Origin: Pseudoduganella umbonata
GTDB lineage: Bacteria; Pseudomonadota; Gammaproteobacteria; Burkholderiales; Burkholderiaceae_D
NCBI RefSeq assembly: GCF_014192225.1
Contig: NZ_JACHXS010000004.1
Coordinates: 248,001-312,000, forward strand
DNA: 64,000 nucleotides
Direction of reading: 5' to 3'
Below are positions 53,283 through 61,090 of this stretch, piece after piece (positions within the stretch are counted from its first letter, which is position 1; each line of letters starts with the position of its first letter). Made by a program: the position numbers and the translations under genes. The notes beneath the pieces are model-generated. The model did not search any database, had not been told where the DNA came from, and saw only the letters and a program-made list of their open reading frames with translations.

Positions 53283-54059
53283 ATGAACGACGCCGGGCGC
53301 GCCGGCTGGCAGCGGGCCGTCATCGCCCGCATCGAACAGCGCACCGGGCGGATGCGCAGCTATTACCTGCGGGCGCCGCTGGCGCGCCACGTGGCTGGCC
53401 AGCATGTCGACCTGCGGCTGACGGCGCCGGACGGCTACCAGGCGCGCCGCAGCTACTCGATCGCCTCGGCCCCCGGCGCCGCCGACATCGAGCTGGCCAT
53501 CGAGCTGCTCGACGACGGCGAAGTCTCCGCCTGGTTCCACGACATGGCGCAGCCGGGCGATACGCTCGACGTGCGCGGCCCGCTGGGCGGCCATTTCGTC
53601 TGGCATCCGGAACAGCCGGGCGCCATCCTGCTGGTGGCCGGCGGCTCCGGCGTGGTGCCGCTGGTCTCCATCGCGCGCGCATGGCGGCAGGCCGGGGCAC
53701 CGGTGCCGGCGCTGCTGCTGCACTCGGCACGCGCCTGGGACAGCCTGGCATACCGCGACGACCTGCGCGCCATCTCCGATGCGCACGCGAACTTCGACTA
53801 CATCACCACCGTGACCCGGGACGCCGGTTCATCCGGCCATGCGTCATCCGGCCATGCGTCACCCGGTCACGAGGCACCCGCCAGTCACGCCCGCCGCATC
53901 GACCGCGCGATGATCGACCAAGCACTGGCGCGCCTGGGCGGCGCGCCGTCGACCTGCTACGTGTGCGGCGCCAACGGGTTCGTCGAAACGGTTGCCCAGT
54001 TGCTGGTGGCGGCCGGCATCGCACCGCGCGCGATCCGCACTGAACGGTACGGCGGATAG
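53283..54059 (+). CDS. flavin reductase (FNR family), likely partner of the molybdoprotein
   Basis: 258 residues from ATG 53283. FAD motif RRSYSIASAP and NAD loop LLVAGGSGVVPLVSI; YVCGANGFVETVAQLLV ends the nucleotide domain. No 2Fe-2S Cys set. Residues about 178-200 contain SSGHASSGHASPGHEAP, encoded by a short DNA repeat, inserted where this family has a plain loop. The gap from the molybdoprotein (53232-53282) has repeated ACGAATGA-like units, so the true start may be slightly different. It probably feeds electrons between NAD(P)H and the molybdenum subunit. Confidence 0.88.
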   Translation: MNDAGRAGWQRAVIARIEQRTGRMRSYYLRAPLARHVAGQHVDLRLTAPDGYQARRSYSIASAPGAADIELAIELLDDGEVSAWFHDMAQPGDTLDVRGPLGGHFVWHPEQPGAILLVAGGSGVVPLVSIARAWRQAGAPVPALLLHSARAWDSLAYRDDLRAISDAHANFDYITTVTRDAGSSGHASSGHASPGHEAPASHARRIDRAMIDQALARLGGAPSTCYVCGANGFVETVAQLLVAAGIAPRAIRTERYGG

Positions 54060-54071
54060 CGTGCCGAACCG

Positions 54072-55997
54072 CTAACCCCGGTCCGTCACGGCCACGGAAT
54101 CGCTTTTCCCGGCCAGGATGGCGAGGATCTGTTCGACGCTGACCGGCTTGACCAGATGCTGGGCGAAGCCGGCCTCGAATGCCAGGTCGCGGTCCTTCTG
54201 CTGCCCCCAGCCGGTCACGGCGATCATCACCGTGCGGCCCAGTGCGGGCATGGCGCGCAGCGCGCGCGCCAGGTCGTAGCCGTTCAGGCCCGGCAGGCCA
54301 ATGTCGAGGAAGGCGAAATCGGGCGCGAAGCCGGCGGCGTCGGCCAGTGCCTGCGGGCCGTCGTGGCACACATGCACCGTGTGCCCCATCGTGCGCAGCA
54401 GGCCGCCGATCGCGTTGACGAAATCCTCGTTGTCGTCGACCAGCAGGATGCGGAACTTCCGTTCGCCGCCAAGGCTCGGCGCGGGCCGTGCCACGGGGGA
54501 CGGCGCTTCGGCCAGCACCGGCAGCGTGACCGTAAACGTGCTGCCCTGCCCCTGCCCGTCGCTGGCCGCTTCCAGGGCGCCGTCGTGCAGCTCGACCAGG
54601 CGGCGCGCCAGCGACAGGCCCACGCCGAGGCCCTGGTTGGTGCGCTCCAGCGTGGCGTCGGCCTGCACGAACATCTCGAAGATCGCGCCCAGCATGTCCG
54701 GCGCGATGCCGATGCCGTCGTCAGCCACGTGGATGCGCAGCCTGCCGTCGCCGCCCACTTCGGCCGACAGCGCGATGTGGCCGCCGCGCGGCGTGTAGCG
54801 CGCGGCGTTGTTCAACAGGTTCGACAGCACCTGCGCCAGCCGTGTCGAGTCGCCCAGCAGATGCACCGGGCCGGGCGGCAGGTGCACCGCCAGCTGGTGC
54901 CCCTGCGCGTCGATGAACGGGCGCGCGATCTCCAGCGCATTGGCCACCACCGCGTGCAGGTCCAGGTTCTCGCGCCGGATCGTCAGCTTGCCGGTATTGA
55001 TGCGCGATACGTCCAGCAGGTCGTCGACCAGGCGCACCATCTGTTTCAGCTGGCGCTCCATCACGCCGCGCGCGCGCAGGCTGGCGGCCGGGTCGCCGCC
55101 GTTCAGCCGCATGATGTCGAGCCCCGTGCGCAGCGGTGCCAGCGGGTTGCGCAACTCGTGTGCCAGCGTGGCCAGGAACTCGTCCTTGCGCCGGTCGGCC
55201 AGCAACAGCGCCCGTTCCGCGCCCTGCCGCACGGCCATCTCGCGTTCCAGCGTCAGGTTCGCTTCCTCCAGCGCGTTGGCGCGCCGCCCGATCTCGGCCA
55301 GCATGTCGTTGAACGCATCGACCAGCGTACCGATCTCGCCGCCATGCTTGCCATGGTGATCGTCGTCGTAGTCGACGCGCAGCGAGAAGTCGCGCCGCTG
55401 CATCACCGCGCGCGCCACGTTCGTCACCGCCTGCAGCGGCCGCGTGATCGCCTGCTGCAGCCGGCTCGCCACCAGGGCCGCCAGCAGCAGGCTCGCCAGC
55501 ATGACCACGCCGAGGATCATGGCATAGCTGGCCAGCCGGTCCAGCAGGCGGTAGCGCGCGCTCAGGTACACGGTGCCGACCCGCTCGCCGTTCTCCACGA
55601 TCGGGTGGTAAACCACCATCCGGCCGCCTTCGATCGCATGGCCGGAACGGCCGGGGCGCGCCGGCAGCGCAGGCACGTCGGCCCCGGGCAGCGCGTAGTC
55701 GGCGAAAACGGCGCCGCCGGCACCATAGATCGCGCCCTGCTGGATCTGCGGCCGCACCCGCAGCAGCGCCAGGTTCTGGCGCGCCGCGGCGGGATCGTTG
55801 AAGCCCACCGCCGGCGCCGACACGGTGGCCACGATTTCCGCCTGGGTGGTCAGGTCGTCCACCCAGTTCTGCTGGAACGTCGTCAGGTCGTACACCAGCA
55901 TGCTGACGGAAGTGGTGACCAGCGCGGCGAAGGTGGTGGCCAGGGCCATCGCCACCAGCTTTGCCCGCACGGTATCGGGACGTAGGTGCGACAGCAC
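54072..55997 (-). CDS. hybrid histidine kinase with CHASE8-type periplasmic sensor
   Basis: 641 residues from GTG 55997; the GTG shares one base with the TAG of the YfiR gene (TAGTG). Order: membrane segment, CHASE8-like periplasmic region (QAEIVATVSAPAVGFNDPAA, AIYGAGGAVFADY), membrane segment (ILGVVMLASLLLAALVASRL), HAMP, coiled coil, H-box KDEFLATLAHELRNPLAPLR, ATPase (GLGVGLSLARRLVELHDG), receiver (FAFLDIGLPGLNGYDLA). It probably senses the envelope state reported by the YfiR and TonB proteins encoded just upstream. Confidence 0.9.
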   Translation of the reverse strand: MLSHLRPDTVRAKLVAMALATTFAALVTTSVSMLVYDLTTFQQNWVDDLTTQAEIVATVSAPAVGFNDPAAARQNLALLRVRPQIQQGAIYGAGGAVFADYALPGADVPALPARPGRSGHAIEGGRMVVYHPIVENGERVGTVYLSARYRLLDRLASYAMILGVVMLASLLLAALVASRLQQAITRPLQAVTNVARAVMQRRDFSLRVDYDDDHHGKHGGEIGTLVDAFNDMLAEIGRRANALEEANLTLEREMAVRQGAERALLLADRRKDEFLATLAHELRNPLAPLRTGLDIMRLNGGDPAASLRARGVMERQLKQMVRLVDDLLDVSRINTGKLTIRRENLDLHAVVANALEIARPFIDAQGHQLAVHLPPGPVHLLGDSTRLAQVLSNLLNNAARYTPRGGHIALSAEVGGDGRLRIHVADDGIGIAPDMLGAIFEMFVQADATLERTNQGLGVGLSLARRLVELHDGALEAASDGQGQGSTFTVTLPVLAEAPSPVARPAPSLGGERKFRILLVDDNEDFVNAIGGLLRTMGHTVHVCHDGPQALADAAGFAPDFAFLDIGLPGLNGYDLARALRAMPALGRTVMIAVTGWGQQKDRDLAFEAGFAQHLVKPVSVEQILAILAGKSDSVAVTDRG

Positions 55998-56608
55998 TAG
56001 TTGCCCTTCTGCACGTGCCAGGCCACCGACAGCAGGCGCGAACTGAGCTTCAGGTTGCTGCGCTCCGCGGCCGGCAGGGATACCTCGAAGCGTACGCGCT
56101 CCTCGACGATGCGGAAGTTGATGACGGCGCCATGCTGCAAGCCGTTCTCGTCGTCGGCCACGCCGAGCGCGCCGCTCTGCGTGGCGCTGCGCAGGACCTT
56201 CGGCAAGTCGTCGGCCGCACCGGCGAACACCATCTGCAAGCCCGCCACCGGTTCGCCTTCGCGCAGGGTGCGCACGGTGATCGGGCGGCCGTTCACCGTG
56301 CGCCCGGCCGTGATGCGGGACAGTTCGGCGGCCACGTCGTCCGCGCCCATCACGCCGACGGCCAGCGCATTGCCGCCTTCCGCGCCTTCCTTCGCCGCCA
56401 GGAATTCCACATAGCCGAGAAACTTGAACAGGTAGGCAGCCTTCACGCTGCGCTCCAGGTTCGGCACGGCCGGTGCCGCCGGCTGCCCGATCGCCGGGCA
56501 GCTCAGCAGCACGCACAGCATGGCCAGCGCCAGCAGTGCAGTAAGCCAGCCCGGCCAGCAGGGCAATGCCGGAATCGGCCGGTGGTGTGCGATCGCGAGT
56601 GACGTCAT
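55997..56608 (-). CDS. YfiR family periplasmic protein (DUF4154)
   Basis: 203 residues with a signal peptide (WLTALLALAMLCVLLSCPAI). The family pattern is present: ERSVKAAYLFKFLGYVEFLA, GRTVNGRPITVRTL, QMVFAGAADDL and the end FEVSLPAAERSNLKLSSRLL. YfiR of Pseudomonas is a periplasmic repressor of the YfiN diguanylate cyclase; here the neighbour is a hybrid kinase instead. It starts one base after the TonB receptor stop and its own stop overlaps the kinase start, so the three genes form one operon. Confidence 0.9.
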   Translation of the reverse strand: MTSLAIAHHRPIPALPCWPGWLTALLALAMLCVLLSCPAIGQPAAPAVPNLERSVKAAYLFKFLGYVEFLAAKEGAEGGNALAVGVMGADDVAAELSRITAGRTVNGRPITVRTLREGEPVAGLQMVFAGAADDLPKVLRSATQSGALGVADDENGLQHGAVINFRIVEERVRFEVSLPAAERSNLKLSSRLLSVAWHVQKGN

Positions 56609-56609
56609 G

Positions 56610-58571
56610 TCAGAAACGGTAAGTGAGCCGGAGTACGGCGGTACGCTCGAACACGCTGCGGTTCGGCGCCGCTCCGAACTCGGGGTGTGACCGGTGCAGC
56701 AGGTTCTGGCCGATCAGCGCCACGTCGAGATTGCGCGTGGCCTTCCATAACCATTGGAGGTCCAGTTCATGATAGGACGGCACGGCCGGGCGCGGCAGCG
56801 CGCCGACCCGCCGCAGCGTCCAGTCCAGCTGCATGTCGCCCGGCAGGTCGTGCGACGAGCGCAGCTGCCAGTAATGGCTCGGGTCGGCACCAGTCACGCC
56901 GCCGCTGCCTCCCGGGTCGCGGCTGCCGGGGTACAGCGCCGTGCGCACGCGCTGCACCACCAGGCCGCCGTTCAGCCGCCAGCCGTCCAGCGGCTCCCAG
57001 CGCGCCCACATCTCGATGCCGCGCGTGTGGCCATGGGCCATGTTGCGAAATTCCGTCAGTCCGCTGTACGCCGGCCCGTCGGGATTGGGTTCCTGGGTAC
57101 GCAGCCGGTCGTACTTCGCGATGAACGCGGTGGCCGAATACGACCAGCGCGGCGATGGCTGGATGCGGTAGCCCAGCTCCACCGTCTTCGCCGTCTCCGA
57201 CTGAAAATCGGGGCCGCCGCCGAAGATATAGCGCGGCACGCCGCCCACCAGGACGGGATTGACCGGCCGGTGGAAATCACGGTCGATGCGCGACGGCGCG
57301 CGCACCGTGCGCGCCAGGCTGGCCCACAGCAGCTGGCGGCTGTCCGGGGTCCACGCCAGGCGCATGCTGGGCAGCACTTCGGCTCCCGTGTAGTGGTTGT
57401 GCTCCACCTTGACGCCGCCGGTCAGCCGCAGGTCGCCGCGCAGCGCCACTTCGTCCTGCACGAACAGGCTGCCCCAGTGCATCGCCAGGTCGTTCGGCAG
57501 GTAAGCCTGGGCGCGGCCGTTGGCGATGCGGTCGCGCGAGTAGCGGTAGCCGGCGCCCCAGGTCACGCTGTGCGGCATCGAAGAATCGGCCGCCAGGCGC
57601 ACGCCGTGCTGTGCTTCCAGCTCGACCGTGTCGAGCCGCTCGTACATCAGGTTCGGCTGGTTCCATTCGGTGTGATCGAGCACCAGCTGCAGGCGCACGT
57701 TGGAATCGTCCGCCAGCCGGCGCGTCAGCCGCGCCACCAGGTTCGCGCCGGACAGCAGCGTCGACCCGCCGGTGCGCTGCGCCAGGTCGGCCTCGTAGAC
57801 GTCGCCCGACAGCATCAGGCCGCCGCGCGCACGGTCCCAGTCGGCGCGAAAGCCGGCCTGCCGCCGCGAGTACCCGGTGGCCGCCCGCCCGGTGTCGCGC
57901 ACCGCGTCGTCCGCCTCGGCATAGCGCGCATAGACGCGGTAGTGGCCGCCGTTCGGCAATGCCGCGCCATAGCGCACGCTGCCGTCCCGGTCTTCCTTGC
58001 CGGCCGCGCCGGCCACCAGGCCGCCCTGGCTGTCCTTGGCCGAACGGGTGATCACGTTGATCACGCCGTTGACGGCGTTGGCCCCCCAGATCGTGGCGCC
58101 GGGCCCGCTGATCACCTCGATCCGCTCGACGTCTTCGAGCAGCACGTCCTGCGCTTCCCAGGACACGCCGGAAAACAGCGGTGTATACAGCGTGCGGCCA
58201 TCGATCAGCACCAGCAGCTTGTTCGACTGCAGGCTGTTGAAGCCGCGCGCCGTGATGGCGTAGCCGCGCGCATCGACGCGCGCCACCTGCAGGTTCGGCG
58301 CCAGGCGCAGCGCTTCCGGCAGCGTGCGCGCGCCGCTGCGGCGGATCTCGTTGCCGGAAACGATGTAGACCGAGGCGGCGGCGTTGCCCAGCCTTTCTTC
58401 CTGCCGGGAGACGGACGTGATGACGATGTCGCTCAGCTGCTCGAGCGACAGTTCCGCAATGTCGTCCTGCAGCGGCGCGCCATTCGCAAGCCCGGCTGCC
58501 ATGGCAAGGCAGGCTGCCGCAATCGGCGCACGAATCCCGGATGGACGCTGGATGGTTGGAGCACGTGTCAT
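56610..58571 (-). CDS. TonB-dependent outer-membrane receptor
   Basis: About 653 residues from ATG 58571, giving a signal peptide (PIAAACLAMAAGLANGA); ATG 58595 and 58628 are possible and no clear ribosome-binding site decides. Plug domain: LSLEQLSDIVITSVSRQEER (TonB-box region), AASVYIVSGNEIRRSGARTL, IEVISGPGATIWGANAVNG. The barrel ends in VLRLTYRF, with terminal Phe as in outer-membrane proteins. First gene of the receptor-YfiR-kinase operon. Ligand unknown; vitamin B12-like or siderophore receptors are closest in style. Confidence 0.93.
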   Translation of the reverse strand: MTRAPTIQRPSGIRAPIAAACLAMAAGLANGAPLQDDIAELSLEQLSDIVITSVSRQEERLGNAAASVYIVSGNEIRRSGARTLPEALRLAPNLQVARVDARGYAITARGFNSLQSNKLLVLIDGRTLYTPLFSGVSWEAQDVLLEDVERIEVISGPGATIWGANAVNGVINVITRSAKDSQGGLVAGAAGKEDRDGSVRYGAALPNGGHYRVYARYAEADDAVRDTGRAATGYSRRQAGFRADWDRARGGLMLSGDVYEADLAQRTGGSTLLSGANLVARLTRRLADDSNVRLQLVLDHTEWNQPNLMYERLDTVELEAQHGVRLAADSSMPHSVTWGAGYRYSRDRIANGRAQAYLPNDLAMHWGSLFVQDEVALRGDLRLTGGVKVEHNHYTGAEVLPSMRLAWTPDSRQLLWASLARTVRAPSRIDRDFHRPVNPVLVGGVPRYIFGGGPDFQSETAKTVELGYRIQPSPRWSYSATAFIAKYDRLRTQEPNPDGPAYSGLTEFRNMAHGHTRGIEMWARWEPLDGWRLNGGLVVQRVRTALYPGSRDPGGSGGVTGADPSHYWQLRSSHDLPGDMQLDWTLRRVGALPRPAVPSYHELDLQWLWKATRNLDVALIGQNLLHRSHPEFGAAPNRSVFERTAVLRLTYRF

Positions 58572-58743
58572 CGGACCGTGTCTGTTTGGTCTCATAAAGC
58601 CGCGCCAGGCAGGTTGATTTGTTGTCAAGAATTATAAGCACGCCGGCGTATCCCCTCGCGCACAGTAGCACATCGGCCTTGCAAATTGCGCAACGACCCG
58701 CATTTGCACCGGCACTTGTTGCTTAAATTCACTCGAGGACCCG

Positions 58744-58917
58744 ATGTTTCCGAAACCGCCCCGCCCCGAACCGCCCCGCCGTGCCGTTGCCACGCAGGTC
58801 GTCCAGCAGCGTGTTGTGCAGCGCGTGCCCGACACGCTGGTTGCCGAACGCCCTGCCGGGCCGCCGGCGAGCGCTCCTCTCGCCCCGGATGCGCCTGCGG
58901 AAGGGCAGCCGCTTTAG
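58744..58917 (+). CDS. small proline-rich protein (57 aa), tentative
   Basis: MFPKPPRPEPPRRAVATQ, then VQQRVVQRVPDTL and Pro/Ala-rich sequence to QPL. CGAGGACCCG before the ATG is an acceptable ribosome-binding site. It lies in the divergent gap between the TonB receptor and the dioxygenase. No family recognised; chance is possible because the DNA is GC-rich. Confidence 0.4.
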   Translation: MFPKPPRPEPPRRAVATQVVQQRVVQRVPDTLVAERPAGPPASAPLAPDAPAEGQPL

Positions 58918-58932
58918 GTATACTTCGTCACC

Positions 58933-59790
58933 ATGAACAAATACACACGCATGTCCGACGAATGGGACCGCTGGCTCGACGCCAGCCTGGACAAGGGTTG
59001 CCGCACGCAAGACATCGTGGCCGCGATGGTGGCCGCGAACTACGATGCGGCGTATGCGGAACGGGCCGTGCAGGAACGCCTTGCGCGGCGGGCGCAGGCC
59101 GCGCCGGCGGCGGCAACGGCCGGTCCGTACCGCTACGGCACGCCGACGATCCGCCACCGCAACAACCTGATCGCCACCAGCGACCGCACGGTGCGCGTAT
59201 CGATGCGCATCGAACAGCCGGTGATCGCCGTGCTGGACGACGTGTTCTCGGCCGAAGAATGCGATGCCGTGGTGGCGCTGGCGCGTGCGCGGCTGCAGCC
59301 TTCGGCCACGCTGAGCCCCACCACCGGCGAAAACCAGGTGAAGGAGCACCGCACCAGCCTCGGCGCCTTCCTCGACGATGCCGACGAGCCGGTGCTGCGC
59401 CGCCTGAACCGGCGCATCGCCGAAATCATGAACCAGCCGGTGGCCCATGGCGAAGCGCTGCACGTACTGCATTACGGCGTGGGTGCCGAGTACAAGCCGC
59501 ACCACGATTACTTCGATCCCGCCAACAGCGGCTTTGCCGCCACGCTCAGGCGCGGCGGGCAGCGCGTGGCCACGCTGATCGTCTACCTGAACGACGTGGA
59601 AGAAGCGGGCGACACCATCTTCCCGAAGCTCGGCCTGTCCATCGTGCCGCGCAAGGGGTCAGCGGTGTACTTCGAATACGTCAACGCGGAAGGCCAGCTC
59701 GACGAGGCGAGCCTGCACGGCGGCGCGCCGGTGACGCGCGGCGAGAAATGGGTCGCTACCAAGTGGGTGCGGCAGGGCGTATTCAAGTAG
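58933..59790 (+). CDS. 2-oxoglutarate/Fe(II) dioxygenase, prolyl 4-hydroxylase-like
   Basis: 285 residues. Iron ligands: His190 and Asp192 in YKPHHDYFD, and His262 in SLHGGAPV; the 2-oxoglutarate-binding Lys is Lys272 in RGEKWVATKW. The first 60 residues form a separate helical region (WDRWLDASLDKGCRTQDIVA, AAMVAANYDAAYAE) of the kind found in bacterial P4H-like proteins. Substrate unknown: proline, lysine or an oxidised peptide are possible. Monocistronic. Confidence 0.9.
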   Translation: MNKYTRMSDEWDRWLDASLDKGCRTQDIVAAMVAANYDAAYAERAVQERLARRAQAAPAAATAGPYRYGTPTIRHRNNLIATSDRTVRVSMRIEQPVIAVLDDVFSAEECDAVVALARARLQPSATLSPTTGENQVKEHRTSLGAFLDDADEPVLRRLNRRIAEIMNQPVAHGEALHVLHYGVGAEYKPHHDYFDPANSGFAATLRRGGQRVATLIVYLNDVEEAGDTIFPKLGLSIVPRKGSAVYFEYVNAEGQLDEASLHGGAPVTRGEKWVATKWVRQGVFK

Positions 59791-59860
59791 GCGGCGGGTG
59801 GAGTGGCCGGGCGGTGCCGGCCGGCGGATCGCTCAGCTACGCAATGGCTCAGTCCCTGGC

Positions 59861-60040
59861 TCAGTCCTCCTGCCCGATCTGGTCGATGATGCGCTTGCCC
59901 TGCTCGACGCCGCCGTCGTTCATGCCGAGCGGGACGTAGTAGTGAAATAACGGCTCGCCGTCCTTGTAGACCGAGCCCATGCAGATTTCGTAACCCTTGT
60001 ATTGCACTGTTTTCAACTTCGACAGTTCTGCGCCGATCAT
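59861..60040 (-). CDS. small conserved hypothetical protein (59 aa)
   Basis: MIGAELSKLKTVQYKGYEIC, then MGSVYKDGEPLFHYYVPLG and QGKRIIDQIGQED. Start at ATG 60040 with GGGAGGCAAAC before it. Likely a small beta-rich protein; the string YKGYEI...KDG resembles small stress-related families, but I do not recognise it. The 244 bp to its right are empty. Confidence 0.7.
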   Translation of the reverse strand: MIGAELSKLKTVQYKGYEICMGSVYKDGEPLFHYYVPLGMNDGGVEQGKRIIDQIGQED

Positions 60041-60284
60041 GTTTGCCTCCCCGGTATCAGTCAGTGGATAAGCCGCGCCGGCACGCCGGCGGACCTGTCT
60101 CGATAGGTTCCTACGGTTCCGAGTATGCCGTGCAAGGAAGACGCGAACTGTGCGCGGCTTCACCAAGTGAAGTGGGTCTGTTGCAGGCCTGCACACGCGG
60201 CGGCGGCGCCACCGGGCCTGGTGCGATGCGGCGAAGCGCCGGCGGCCTGGCGGTCCGCCAGGGGTAGGTGGGGCGCAAGAGTCG

Positions 60285-60638
60285 TTACTTCGTCGCCTGC
60301 GGCCCCGGCTCGACCAGTACCAGCTTGCCCGTCTTCGGATCGCGATACACTTCGCCGACCCGGTCGTAGCCGCTGCCGGCCTGCGTGATGCCGGCGGCGG
60401 GACGTTCGATCTGCCGGCCCTTCTCCACCGGTTGCGGCGCCTTGAACGCGCCCTGGCTGCCGGCGACCGCGGCGATCAGGCCGCAGGCGAAGACCAGCAT
60501 CACGTCGACCAGGTTCACCAGGCTGGCGCGCGGATCTTCGTCGCCGCCGTCGAAACGCGCATCGAGGTGCGAATAGAGGCGCAGCCGCCGGCGTGCGGGT
60601 TTCGTGGCATTCGTGGAATTCGTGGATCTCGTGCTCAT
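60285..60638 (-). CDS. DUF2149 membrane protein
   Basis: 117 residues. A basic N-terminus, a conserved DEDPRASLVNLVDVMLVFA, one membrane segment (VMLVFACGLIAAVAG) and a soluble tail (GYDRVGEVYRDPKTGKLVLV). DUF2149 proteins occur beside CobN-like chelatases and ExbB-like channels and resemble the ExbD/TolR role. Start overlaps the stop of the channel gene (ATGA at 60635-60638). Last gene of the operon. Confidence 0.88.
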   Translation of the reverse strand: MSTRSTNSTNATKPARRRLRLYSHLDARFDGGDEDPRASLVNLVDVMLVFACGLIAAVAGSQGAFKAPQPVEKGRQIERPAAGITQAGSGYDRVGEVYRDPKTGKLVLVEPGPQATK

Positions 60639-61090
60639 GCCGCGTTTTCCATCGCGTCTTCCATGGCTTCCAGCGTCTCTTCATACCAGCGGCGGCGCAG
60701 CTTGCCGATCACCAGGCCGCCGATGCCGGCCACCAGCCCGAGCACCGTGGCATCGAACGCCACGGTGACGGCACTGGCCAGCTGCGCCGGATCGCCGGCA
60801 CCCAGCGCGGCCAGGCCCGGGCCCAGCGGAATGATCGTCGCCATCAGCCCCAGCATCGGCGGGATCCGCGCCAGCAGGTCGGCGCGCTCCAGCCGGTGGC
60901 GGGCGATCGCCTGCACCTGGGCGACATTGCCGCCGTCGCGCAGGCGGCGCAGCCCGTGGAAGCGTTCGCCGACCGCGATGCCGGCTTCCACCAGCGCGAT
61001 GGCGCAGGCAGCCAGCAGCGCCGCCAGCGACGGCACCAGCAGCCAGCTGACCGCATCGTGCAGCCAGCCGAAGGAATGGGGATCGATCAT
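60635..61090 (-). CDS. MotA/TolQ/ExbB proton-channel-like protein
   Basis: 151 residues from ATG 61090 (AAGGAGCTTCAC upstream). Three membrane segments (SWLLVPSLAALLAACAIALV, the one around MLGLMATIIPLGPGLAAL, and TVLGLVAGIGGLVIGKL). The pattern of GLMATIIPLGPGL matches ExbB/TolQ third-helix signatures. It shares ATGA with the CobN-like stop and with the DUF2149 start. Together with DUF2149 it probably forms a small proton-driven motor. Confidence 0.9.
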   Translation of the reverse strand: MIDPHSFGWLHDAVSWLLVPSLAALLAACAIALVEAGIAVGERFHGLRRLRDGGNVAQVQAIARHRLERADLLARIPPMLGLMATIIPLGPGLAALGAGDPAQLASAVTVAFDATVLGLVAGIGGLVIGKLRRRWYEETLEAMEDAMENAA

